From Chitinophagales bacterium (lineage in GTDB: Bacteria; Bacteroidota; Bacteroidia; Chitinophagales; LD1), in assembly GCA_016787045.1 (NCBI GenBank), contig JAEUVA010000011.1, positions 269,028 to 333,027 on the forward strand: 64,000 nt of DNA, given 5' to 3'. Positions 33,338 to 41,557 of the stretch are shown here, piece after piece. The stretch's first letter is position 1. Every line of letters starts with the position of its first letter. Under the pieces are notes generated by a model, which made no database searches, was not told the origin of the DNA, and worked only from the letters and a program-made list of their open reading frames with translations. The translations under genes and the position numbers were made by a program.

Positions 33338-35200
33338 ATGTATCGCCCGCTAAGTATTTTCGGATTTTGCTTCCTGTTAGTTTATACGCTTATTGCCCCA
33401 CATTTGGTTTCTGCCATGCAGCGGGCGGCAAATGCTGAGTCACAACAGCGCATCCGGTCGCAAATTGAGCAAGACATCAATCGTGTATCGGCACTCATGA
33501 GTACCGATAATTACCAAACAGCGTACGAACAAGTAAATCGCGCTTTGCGCTTTGCAGATACCACTACCTACAGCCGTGGCAAGTATTACCTCTATGCTTT
33601 TCAGGCAGAGATTTTGTATTACCATGCCATTTACAATGCCGCTTTACGTGCGGCATATAAAGCCAATGTTTTAGCCAACGAATTAGCCAACGACACACTT
33701 ACCGGCAGTATCGAAAACCTAATTGGACTGGTATTGAGCAATATGAAGCGAACAGATGAAGCAGAGCAATACCTGCGCAGGGCAATAGAAAAGTTACCGG
33801 CCAACCACGGCAACGAAAACTTATCCTATCGGTTTCATGCTACCTCTAACCTTGCCGAAATATTTATAGATAAAAACATGCCCGACTCTGCTATGTACTA
33901 CGCGAAGTGGTCTATGCAAGAATCTCAACCGTTAAACAAAGTAAGAGCAATGGCCATTAACCACTGGAACTTTGCAAAGGCATACTTACAGAAGAAAAAT
34001 TTTTCCGCTGCGTTTCAGCATATAGCAGAAGGCAAAGCGATATGCATAGAACAATCGATTGCTGATGTAAGTATATTTTTTACCTCATTAGAAGCAGAGG
34101 GGCTATTACTTACACAGCAGGAAATACTCGGCCAAAAAATACTTCTAGCTCAACTTGAAAAAATTGAGGACAGAACAGACTTGACTGTTTTTTCAAAAAT
34201 TGATTTTTTGAAAGCAGCGTCAAACCTGCTGTTTAGCATCAGAAAATACGAGTTGGCTCTTATGGCACAAACGCTGCTCAGCAAACTGCGCACACAAACC
34301 GAAGAGAAAAACAGCGCCATGCAAATGCAAATGATTGCAGACTATTACGAAAACGAAAAGCGACTGCAAATTGCCGAGGCAGAAAACAAGGAACACGAAA
34401 CGCAGATAAAACTCAAAAACACATTTTTGTATGGCGGTGTGGCCGTGTTTATCATGTTTATAGCCATAGCAGGCCTCACCATCAATACTTATGTGCAGAA
34501 ACAAAAACTGAATGCCCTGCGATTGGAAAACGAAAAGGAAGCATTGTCTATCCAAAAAGAAAAAGAGAAAGTAGAGGAACGGATTAACGCCTCTAATCAC
34601 GAGCGAAACCGAATTGCCAAAGAACTGCACGATGACCTGGGCAGTTCGCTTAGCGGCATTTCGCTATATGCCGATGTGGCACTCAAAGAAATAAAGAGTA
34701 ACCCACAAAAAACCGAGCAACTCTTAAATACGCTCACTACCAAAAGCAAAGAGCTGGCCGAGAACATGAGCGACATCATTTGGGCCATTTATTCTAAGAA
34801 CGATACGTTTGAAAACCTGCTGATGCGAATGAAAAACTTTTCGTTTGAAATGGTTACACCACTTAATATTCAGATTAGCTTTCAATATCCGTATGAGGTA
34901 ACCGATATTTCGTTGAATGCAGAGCAACGCAAAAACATTTATTATATTTTTAAAGAATCTGTAAACAATGCCGTTAAGCACAGCCAATGCACGGCTATAC
35001 AAGTAAACGTGGTGCAGTTGGCTAACCGGCAAATACAACTCAGCATTACCGACAACGGTAAAGGATTTAACATAGATGGGGTGAACAAAAACAACGGGCT
35101 CTATACCATTCAATCCAGAGCAAAAGCAATTGGTGGTTTACTAAACATCAACTCTGCATACGGGCAAGGTACGGTAGTGGCAATATTGTTTAATGCCTAA
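33338..35200 (+). CDS. TPR-containing sensor histidine kinase (HisKA_3/NarX type)
   Basis: The 620-residue protein has an N-terminal signal or anchor segment (FGFCFLLVYTLIAPHLVSA). A helical region of TPR-like repeats at about 40-340 lies in the periplasm, followed by a membrane segment near 362-385 and a coiled coil. The kinase core has ERNRIAKELHDDLGSSLSGI with His431 followed by Asp, as needed for activity. The ATPase domain has a clear N-box (FKESVNNAVKHS) and G-box (ITDNGKGFN), with NNGLYTIQSRAKAIGG following. Unlike the first kinase of the cassette it appears fully active. It probably phosphorylates the regulator encoded just upstream. Confidence 0.92.
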   Translation: MYRPLSIFGFCFLLVYTLIAPHLVSAMQRAANAESQQRIRSQIEQDINRVSALMSTDNYQTAYEQVNRALRFADTTTYSRGKYYLYAFQAEILYYHAIYNAALRAAYKANVLANELANDTLTGSIENLIGLVLSNMKRTDEAEQYLRRAIEKLPANHGNENLSYRFHATSNLAEIFIDKNMPDSAMYYAKWSMQESQPLNKVRAMAINHWNFAKAYLQKKNFSAAFQHIAEGKAICIEQSIADVSIFFTSLEAEGLLLTQQEILGQKILLAQLEKIEDRTDLTVFSKIDFLKAASNLLFSIRKYELALMAQTLLSKLRTQTEEKNSAMQMQMIADYYENEKRLQIAEAENKEHETQIKLKNTFLYGGVAVFIMFIAIAGLTINTYVQKQKLNALRLENEKEALSIQKEKEKVEERINASNHERNRIAKELHDDLGSSLSGISLYADVALKEIKSNPQKTEQLLNTLTTKSKELAENMSDIIWAIYSKNDTFENLLMRMKNFSFEMVTPLNIQISFQYPYEVTDISLNAEQRKNIYYIFKESVNNAVKHSQCTAIQVNVVQLANRQIQLSITDNGKGFNIDGVNKNNGLYTIQSRAKAIGGLLNINSAYGQGTVVAILFNA

Positions 35201-35219
35201 AAGGCAACACATATTTGTT

Positions 35220-36182
35220 TCAGTAAAACGGATGCTTGCTCACCGGTAGTTTACACAGCGGATGATACTCTCCTTTAAGGCCAATGGGCGAAGCATTTCG
35301 GATATGATGAGCAATTTCTATGCTGGGCAAAGCATCTTTTACGGTATAGCCGTGGCCATTTAGTATTTGTTGGTAGCTACTGGTATGCAGGTCAGTAAAA
35401 CCTTCGCTAAACTCAATTTCCTCTCCCTCTAAAGTCATACTGCGGTAGGTACGCATATTTTTTTTCAAGGCAGTTTCTGGTAGAGTATCGGCATTGATGC
35501 TCAAAAACCAGCGCACACGCGCTTTACTTAATTCTATGAAGCCGGCTGCGCGGTCGTGGGTGTGTAGGTGCACAACGTTTTGTTTTACATCGCCAAACAA
35601 GAAGCAAAGCATATCAAAAAAATGAATGCCAATATTGGTGGCAATGCCTCCGCTTTTGGTTACATCGCCTTTCCAACTGGTGTAGTACCAATTGCCGCGA
35701 GAGGTGATGTATGTCAAATCAAAATCATATATTTTATCAGCCGGTGCGGCATCAATTTTTTCTTTGAGTTTCAAAATGCTATCGTGCAGGCGCAGTTGCA
35801 AAATATTGTTGACCCGTTTGCCGGTTTCTCTTTCCAACTCCATTAGCGCTTCAGCATTTTTAGGATTGAGCACCAATGGCTTTTCGCAAATCACATCGGC
35901 ACCGTTTTTTAATCCGTAGCGGATGTGCGAATCGTGCAGGTAATTGGGCGAACAAATACTCACATAGTTGATTGGCGTATTGCGCCTGCGCAGCTTATCT
36001 ACCTGTCTATCAAACCGCTCAAACTCTACAAAAAAATCGGCATCAGGAAAATAAGAATCCATAATGCCCACACTGTCAAAAGGATCGTAGGCGGCCAACA
36101 AAGTATTGCCGGTTTCTTTAATGGCCTTGAGGTGGCGCGGAGCAATGTAGCCCGATGCGCCTATGAGTGCAAAATTTTGCAT
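35220..36182 (-). CDS. wlbA: UDP-N-acetyl-2-amino-2-deoxyglucuronate dehydrogenase (WlbA/WbpB-like)
   Basis: This Gfo/Idh/MocA-family enzyme oxidises C3 of UDP-GlcNAcA, one step on the route to UDP-2,3-diacetamido-2,3-dideoxy uronic acids. The 320-residue protein agrees with Bordetella and Thermus WlbA along its length: FALIGASGYIAPRHLKAIK, YVSICSPNYLHD, ICEKPL with Lys101, the block YDFDLTYITSRGNWYYTSWK, ATNIGIHFFDMLCFLFG and EEIEFSEGFTDLHTSSY. The neighbouring steps (UDP-GlcNAc 6-dehydrogenase, WbpE-type aminotransferase, WbpD-type acetyltransferase) are not in the window. A 2-epimerase of WbpI character lies 816 bases away on the same strand, with an FkbM gene in between. Confidence 0.92.
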   Translation of the reverse strand: MQNFALIGASGYIAPRHLKAIKETGNTLLAAYDPFDSVGIMDSYFPDADFFVEFERFDRQVDKLRRRNTPINYVSICSPNYLHDSHIRYGLKNGADVICEKPLVLNPKNAEALMELERETGKRVNNILQLRLHDSILKLKEKIDAAPADKIYDFDLTYITSRGNWYYTSWKGDVTKSGGIATNIGIHFFDMLCFLFGDVKQNVVHLHTHDRAAGFIELSKARVRWFLSINADTLPETALKKNMRTYRSMTLEGEEIEFSEGFTDLHTSSYQQILNGHGYTVKDALPSIEIAHHIRNASPIGLKGEYHPLCKLPVSKHPFY

Positions 36183-36246
36183 GGGGTAATATTAGCTATC
36201 CACTGCTGATATTTACCTATCATTGGCGCGAATAATTTTTGTTTGT

Positions 36247-37008
36247 ATGAATTTGCTCAATTCTCTCTTTTACCGCTCTAAGTATTTTTTAGAAAATGTA
36301 GAGGCCAATCGTACGCTTCGCGAAATCGGTTGCACCGATAATCTTGGCTACTCATTAGAGTTGGTTAAAACGATGGCCACTATCAAAAACAGTGGATTGC
36401 AGCCGGATGCTTTGTTAGATATTGGTGCACACCACGGCAAGTTTGCCGGATTGTTTAATCGGGCATTCTCTATCAAAAACACGCTTTGCGTGGAGCCCAA
36501 CGAAAAACTTTTTCCGCTCATCAATACCCAGCTTAGCGGATACACCTCTAAAGTGCTCAACACCGCACTGGCAGCCGAAAAAACCACACTCACTTATTAT
36601 TTGCATGAAGATGACAGCATGAACTCTTTGGTAGAAACGGATGCATCGGTGCTCAAAGAAAATTTTCCGTTTGACGATCCCTCAAAAATGAAATCGCGGC
36701 AAATAGAAACACAAACTTTAGACGGAGTAATTGCCACCGAGTTGAGCAGCTTCAAGAACATTTTTATTAAAATAGATACGCAGGGTAATGAGTTGAACAT
36801 TTTGCAACACGGCAAAAACGGACTTAAAAATGTATGCGGTATTTTGACCGAACACATGTTTTTGAACCCATACAAAAGCGACTATAAGTTTTTAGACTTA
36901 TTGCAGTTTATGAACCAACAAGGGTTTGAATGTATAGCCGCCACCAGCTTGGCGCGCAGACCCAACCATCAAGTATCGGCAGTAGATTTTTTGTTTATCA
37001 GGAAGTAA
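36247..37008 (+). CDS. FkbM-family SAM-dependent methyltransferase
   Basis: From the ATG at 36247 the protein has 253 residues; a TTG frame from 36223 is less likely. FkbM-type features are the SAM site ALLDIGAHHGKFAGLF, CVEPNEKLFPLI as the acidic second motif, NSLVETDASV, and FIKIDTQGNELNILQHGK. Such enzymes O-methylate sugars or polyketides. In a glycan locus a methylated sugar or chain cap is the natural guess. It is read towards the 2-epimerase gene and overlaps that gene's end by 11 bases. Confidence 0.88.
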   Translation: MNLLNSLFYRSKYFLENVEANRTLREIGCTDNLGYSLELVKTMATIKNSGLQPDALLDIGAHHGKFAGLFNRAFSIKNTLCVEPNEKLFPLINTQLSGYTSKVLNTALAAEKTTLTYYLHEDDSMNSLVETDASVLKENFPFDDPSKMKSRQIETQTLDGVIATELSSFKNIFIKIDTQGNELNILQHGKNGLKNVCGILTEHMFLNPYKSDYKFLDLLQFMNQQGFECIAATSLARRPNHQVSAVDFLFIRK

Positions 37009-38089
37009 CAAATTGTACAGCCGCATCTACTAATCGCTTAGAGGCCATGCCATCCCAATATTTGGGCACAGCCCCTTTTTTGTAAGTGCCGTTTTGCATT
37101 TGCTGGAGCAATTCAAAAATTACCGGCAGTTCTAATTTAGCTAAAGTGTTAGTACCTTCGGTAATGGTTACGGGTCGCTCGGTGTTGGGTCGTATGGTTA
37201 TGCAAGGTACACCCATATAAGTTGTTTCTTCTTGTACCCCACCCGAATCGGTAATTACTGCCGAAGCATATTTTACTAAATGAATAAAATCTATATATCC
37301 AATTGGCTCAGTAAGAATAATGTTGGGCGATTGCAGTTTTTCATTCAAGCCAAATTCTTTTAGCCGGTTGCGGGTGCGTGGATGCACTGGAAATACCACC
37401 TGCTTGGTTTGCGAAATCTCGCAGATAATTTCTGCCAGTTTAGTCAGGTTGCTTGCGTCATCTACATTTACCGGCCGGTGAAAGGTCAGTAAGTAGTAAT
37501 CTTTCAAATTCAGTTTATTTCTAATCTCTGCATTTTCTATTACTGGCAAAAAGGCCACCAAAGAATCAATCATCGTATTGCCGGTAAAAACCAGTTTGTT
37601 TTCGGATTTACCTTCGTTCAGCAAATTAACCCGACCGCTTTCTTCGGTAATAAAAAACAAATCTGTTAGTGCATCTACCAATATGCGGTTGGCTTCTTCG
37701 GGCATGGTCATGTCAAAGCTGCGCAGACCACTCTCTATATGTGCCACCGGTATGCCGTGCCGTTGTGCTACAAAGGCACAGGCAAACGAAGAGTTCACAT
37801 CGCCCGGCACCATCACTAAATCGGGGCGGTTGGCTAAAATGTGTTTTTCAAACTCATTCATAATGGCACTAATCACATTTACCTGTGTGCCTTGGTTGAT
37901 GTTTAAAAACACATCGGGCTTGCGAATGCCCAACTCTCTGAAAAACACATCATTCATTTTATCGTCATAATGCTGGCCCGTGTGCAGCAACGAGTGTTGT
38001 ATGTGCGGGTACGCTGCAAACCATTTGTCTAACTGGGTTATCTTAATCAGGTTAGGGCGGGTGCCTACACAAGTGAGTATGCGTTTCAT
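36998..38089 (-). CDS. Non-hydrolysing UDP-sugar 2-epimerase (WecB/WbpI family)
   Basis: The 363-residue protein inverts C2 of a UDP-HexNAc-type sugar. Family marks are LHTGQHYDDKMNDVFF, VPGDVNSSFACAFVA, HIESGLRSFDMTMPEEANR, TDSGGVQEETTYMGVPC and RPNTERPVTI. Two positions differ from the UDP-GlcNAc enzyme WecB: the N-terminal motif is GTRPNLIK rather than GTRPE.IK, and HRPVNVD replaces HRREN. Both changes are seen in WbpI-type enzymes acting on diacetamido-uronic acid sugars. With the WlbA-like gene nearby, that substrate is more likely than UDP-GlcNAc, though not proved. It lies nine bases after a glycosyltransferase gene. Confidence 0.9.
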   Translation of the reverse strand: MKRILTCVGTRPNLIKITQLDKWFAAYPHIQHSLLHTGQHYDDKMNDVFFRELGIRKPDVFLNINQGTQVNVISAIMNEFEKHILANRPDLVMVPGDVNSSFACAFVAQRHGIPVAHIESGLRSFDMTMPEEANRILVDALTDLFFITEESGRVNLLNEGKSENKLVFTGNTMIDSLVAFLPVIENAEIRNKLNLKDYYLLTFHRPVNVDDASNLTKLAEIICEISQTKQVVFPVHPRTRNRLKEFGLNEKLQSPNIILTEPIGYIDFIHLVKYASAVITDSGGVQEETTYMGVPCITIRPNTERPVTITEGTNTLAKLELPVIFELLQQMQNGTYKKGAVPKYWDGMASKRLVDAAVQFVTS

Positions 38090-38098
38090 GGTTTACGG

Positions 38099-39394
38099 TT
38101 ATCTGCTTGGCAGCGAATTAAGCAGTTCGGCCAATCTTTTCACCTGCTCTTGTCTGGAAAACTGCAACACGCCAGGCGCGGTGGTGTCGTTTCTTCTTAT
38201 TTCGCCTTTTGAATAACGCAAATATTCTTGTTGTATAAAATCAAGCGTTTCTTCAATAGTTGTTGTACAAGTTCCACAGCCACTGCTTTGTACAATCTCC
38301 TCTATAGAGCCACGGTCGGTAGGAGTAACTAATATAGGCGTACCGCTGGCCAGGTATTCATAAATTTTGCTGGCGATAATGCCGCTTTGTTCGTCCCAGG
38401 CCACGTGCAGCAACAGGTGCGATTTTTTTTCTATCTCCAAAATCTTTTGCCTGTCCATGCGTGGAGTACACTCCACATATTGCTCGTACCCTTGCATAAT
38501 GCGGTTGATGCGCTCATGCTGCTCTTTGTAATACATCATGCCCGGTAACAACAGCTTGGCTTTGATACCCGGAGTTTGAAGAATTAACTGTTTAAACGCC
38601 TCGCAAAAAATTTCAATTTTTTGGCCGTAATAAATAGTGCCTACATAAGTAACGGTGAACTCCTCAAACTTTTCATTACCAATTCCATCAAAATCAGCAG
38701 CTATAAAACCGTTGTATAACGCTACGGCCGGAGTACCCGTTAGTCGTTCAATGCCCTTTGCAATAGGTGCCGAGCTGGCGGTAACTTTTGTAGCCGTGCG
38801 TATCCACCTTTTTTCAAAATATTGTTCTAAGCTATTGATGAGTTTGTAAATAGCAGAGCGGTTAATAAAATTGATTTCGGTAGTGGTCCATGCATCGCGA
38901 TAGTCGGCAACCCATGGCATCCCAAACTGTTTGTATATCTGATATCCTGCTTTAAAGGTAACAAACGGATTGCCCGAAACTATGCAGGCATCGGGTTTGT
39001 TTTTGCGGGCATATTCTAACGCAAAAGCAAACAGATTTTTATACGGCAATACCGAGGTGAAAAAACCTTGCAGCAGCACCTCGGCAAAGGTGAGCACCTT
39101 GCGGATTCCGGTCTTGCGCTCCTCGCCATGTTGCACATAAATGCTATCGCGAAGATTAGCTATGTATGGCAGCCGATATACTTCAAACTCTTCGTTTATC
39201 TCGTGTACAATTTCATTGGGTGTGCTGCGGTAGCCATCAGCTGCGGTATTTATTTTATGGTCCCACCTGCGGGTGATGATAACCGGATGCCAACCGCTGG
39301 CCTTGAGGTACTTTGCCCACGCCCATGCCCGCTGCGCAGCCGGCAGGTTACAGGGCGGAAAGTAATAGGCAATGATGAGTACTTTTTTTTCCAA
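38099..39394 (-). CDS. Glycosyltransferase, GT4-like
   Basis: The 431-residue protein starts with TTG at 39394 and has the N-terminal pattern VLIIAYYFPPCNLPAAQRAWAW typical of one GT4 subgroup. Other marks are PWVADYRDAWTT, FTVTYVGTIYYGQK at the start of the donor half, and SKIYEYLASGTPILVTPTDRGS near the end, which places the conserved acid of the E-x7-E region. It would add a hexose or amino sugar from a nucleotide donor in the cytoplasm. It is first in a minus-strand pair with the 2-epimerase gene and has a TATTTTCGC element 20 bases upstream. Confidence 0.87.
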   Translation of the reverse strand: MEKKVLIIAYYFPPCNLPAAQRAWAWAKYLKASGWHPVIITRRWDHKINTAADGYRSTPNEIVHEINEEFEVYRLPYIANLRDSIYVQHGEERKTGIRKVLTFAEVLLQGFFTSVLPYKNLFAFALEYARKNKPDACIVSGNPFVTFKAGYQIYKQFGMPWVADYRDAWTTTEINFINRSAIYKLINSLEQYFEKRWIRTATKVTASSAPIAKGIERLTGTPAVALYNGFIAADFDGIGNEKFEEFTVTYVGTIYYGQKIEIFCEAFKQLILQTPGIKAKLLLPGMMYYKEQHERINRIMQGYEQYVECTPRMDRQKILEIEKKSHLLLHVAWDEQSGIIASKIYEYLASGTPILVTPTDRGSIEEIVQSSGCGTCTTTIEETLDFIQQEYLRYSKGEIRRNDTTAPGVLQFSRQEQVKRLAELLNSLPSR

Positions 39395-39404
39395 CGGTTT
39401 GCGA

Positions 39405-39413
39405 TAGATTGGC
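39405..39413 (+). promoter_or_regulatory. Candidate -7 element, plus-strand glycosyltransferase pair
   Basis: TAGATTGGC fits TAnnTTnGC and ends ten bases before the ATG at 39424. It lies in a 29-base divergent gap, directly beside a similar element read the other way (39423-39415). Confidence 0.33.
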
Positions 39414-39414
39414 C

Positions 39415-39423
39415 GCGAAAATA
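39415..39423 (-). promoter_or_regulatory. Candidate -7 element, minus-strand GT4/epimerase pair
   Basis: On the minus strand the bases are TATTTTCGC, a match to TAnnTTnGC, 20 bases before the TTG start at 39394. It lies back to back with the plus-strand element, so the two promoters would compete for the same polymerase footprint. Confidence 0.36.
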
Positions 39424-40683
39424 ATGGAGCAACCCGATAAGCACAGCACTTTGGTATTTTTCACCGGTACTTTTCCGTTTGGCAAAAGTGAAACGGTGAT
39501 TGAAAACGAGTTTCCGTATCTGCTCAAAGCATTCAGAAACATCATTATTGTTTCAAATAATCAAACCGACCCGGTTACTCGCCCGGTGCCTGAGCATGTA
39601 AAGCTGAAACGCTACCGCTACCATACTACCAAGATGGAAAAGCTGAGCAACTCAGCATATTTGCTACGTAAAGAAGTGCGCGATGAGGTGGACTACATTC
39701 ACAATGTGTTGCACAAAAGGTTAGGCAAAAACGTACTTTTCAACCTGCACGGCAGTTACTCTAATGCGCTGCACGCCAAAAAATTTATTCTGCAACTGAT
39801 GAAGCAGGAAAATATTAAACCCGAAAACCTGTATCTGTATTCTTACTGGATGTATGATGTGGCTATAGGCATGGCTATGGTGAAAAAAGAATTACCGCAG
39901 GTGAAAGCGGTGTGTCGTACTCACCGCTGGGATTTATACTACGATACCAACCCACAACATTACTTACCGTTTAGAAATTATATAGTAAATAATCTGGATA
40001 AATGTTTTGTGATTTCGGAGCATGGCACACAGTACCTCAAACAAATGCTGCCTGAGGCCAACCATCAAAAACTAAAAACACTGCGGCTGGGCACCATCAA
40101 TCAGCTACTACCAAAGTTTGAATTGGAGAGCCATGTGTTCACGGTGGTTTCGTGCTCTACCCTTAGCCCGCAAAAACGGGTAGATATGATTATCCGCGCA
40201 TTGGCACGGTTAGACTTTAAAGTGCATTGGATTCACTTTGGCGATGGCGCATTACGCAAAGAAACACGCGAACTGGCTCATCGGTTATTAGGAGATAAAA
40301 CCAATATTCAGTTTGAATTTAAAGGCATGGTGCCAAATACAGAGATACATCACTACTACGAAAACAATGTGGTAGATGTGTTTTTGAATGTAAGCGATTC
40401 AGAAGGGGTGCCTATTTCTATTATGGAGGCGCTTTCATTTGCTATTCCGGTTGTAGCTACTAATGCTGGAGGTACCGGAGAAATTATCAAACATCACAAA
40501 AATGGAGTTTTGTTGCCGGTAGAAACCAGCGATGAAGAAGTGGCAAAAGCGCTGAAAATGTTTGCCTCTGCATCATCTGTAGAAAAAACAAAGTGGAGAA
40601 AAACGGCCTACGAAAGTTGGAATACCGATTTTAATGCAGATAAAAATTACCGTCAATTTATACATGATTTAAAATTTTTATGA
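39424..40683 (+). CDS. Glycosyltransferase, GT4 (colanic-acid type)
   Basis: The protein has 419 residues from the ATG at 39424; the frame could extend to a TTG at 39409. The N-terminus FFTGTFPFGKSETVIENEF resembles WcaL/AmsK-like enzymes. The middle part has YSYWMYDVAIGMAMV and RTHRWDLYYDTNPQHYLP. The donor half carries VVSCSTLSPQKRVDMIIRAL and IHFGDGALRKE. The motif EGVPISIMEALSFAIPVVAT follows. It would act on a lipid-linked glycan. Its stop overlaps the ATG of the methyltransferase gene that follows. Confidence 0.9.
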   Translation: MEQPDKHSTLVFFTGTFPFGKSETVIENEFPYLLKAFRNIIIVSNNQTDPVTRPVPEHVKLKRYRYHTTKMEKLSNSAYLLRKEVRDEVDYIHNVLHKRLGKNVLFNLHGSYSNALHAKKFILQLMKQENIKPENLYLYSYWMYDVAIGMAMVKKELPQVKAVCRTHRWDLYYDTNPQHYLPFRNYIVNNLDKCFVISEHGTQYLKQMLPEANHQKLKTLRLGTINQLLPKFELESHVFTVVSCSTLSPQKRVDMIIRALARLDFKVHWIHFGDGALRKETRELAHRLLGDKTNIQFEFKGMVPNTEIHHYYENNVVDVFLNVSDSEGVPISIMEALSFAIPVVATNAGGTGEIIKHHKNGVLLPVETSDEEVAKALKMFASASSVEKTKWRKTAYESWNTDFNADKNYRQFIHDLKFL

Positions 40684-41555
40684 GTATTGCAGTACACACA
40701 CAATGCTTGATTTGCACCCATACAGAGAGCAAATCGGTTATGCGAAAAAACAATGCCGATTTAGTGAAATGTACTTCGTGCGGCTTTGTGTATTTTAAGC
40801 AGATACCCAGCGGTGAAGAGTTGGAAAACTACTACAAAGGATATGGGCGAAACGACTATCTCTCGCCCATAACTATCAAGCGCTACAACGAGATTTTAGA
40901 TAAATTGGAACCATACCGCAAAACGGGCAAGCTATTGGATGTGGGCTGCGGCATTGGATACTTTTTAGAAGAGGCAAAAAAGCGTGGCTGGCAAGTACAC
41001 GGCACCGAATACACCGATAAAGCCATTGAAATTTGCGAGAGCAAAGGCATACAAATGAAAAAAGGGGTACTCAATGTAAGCAACTACACAGCCGGTGAAT
41101 TTGATGTGATTACTTCGTTTGAAGTAATAGAGCACATCAATAATCCATTAGACGAAGTACAAAAATTCAACACTCTGCTGCGCATCGGAGGGGTGGTGTA
41201 TATCACTACGCCAAATTTTAATTCTTTGCAGCGTTTGCAACTGGGCGAAAAATCTACAGTGATAACCTATCCTGAGCATTTGAGTTACTACACGCCCAAA
41301 ACGCTTTCGTTTTTGTTTTCGAAACTTGGGTTTAAGCCCTTGGATGTACAAACTACAGGCATCAGTATTACCCGCATAAAAATTGCCACCGGCAAATCCA
41401 AGCAGCAGTTTATATCTAAAGAAAGCGATGATGAAAAGCTGCGGGTGAAAATGGAAGAAAACAAACTACTGGGGGTAGCTAAAGCTACCGCCAATTTTGT
41501 GCTCAGCACATTGGGTTGTGGCGATTCGTTAAAGGGATATTATATTAAAAAATAA
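40680..41555 (+). CDS. SAM-dependent methyltransferase with N-terminal zinc ribbon
   Basis: The 291-residue protein starts with a four-cysteine zinc ribbon (CLICTHTES and CTSCGFVYFKQIPS). A full class I methyltransferase fold follows: GKLLDVGCGIGYFLEEAKKRGW, HGTEYTDKAIEICESKG, FDVITSFEVIEHINNP and GGVVYITTPNFNSLQR. Proteins of this layout act in sugar and lipid modification, some on nucleotide-linked deoxysugars. It forms a coupled pair with the glycosyltransferase before it and ends two bases before a convergent GT2 gene. The substrate is unknown. Confidence 0.9.
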   Translation: MSIAVHTQCLICTHTESKSVMRKNNADLVKCTSCGFVYFKQIPSGEELENYYKGYGRNDYLSPITIKRYNEILDKLEPYRKTGKLLDVGCGIGYFLEEAKKRGWQVHGTEYTDKAIEICESKGIQMKKGVLNVSNYTAGEFDVITSFEVIEHINNPLDEVQKFNTLLRIGGVVYITTPNFNSLQRLQLGEKSTVITYPEHLSYYTPKTLSFLFSKLGFKPLDVQTTGISITRIKIATGKSKQQFISKESDDEKLRVKMEENKLLGVAKATANFVLSTLGCGDSLKGYYIKK

Positions 41556-41557
41556 AT

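Noticed and set aside
36223..36246. TTG start for the FkbM gene
   Set aside because: It adds eight residues with no family similarity; the ATG at 36247 is the natural start.
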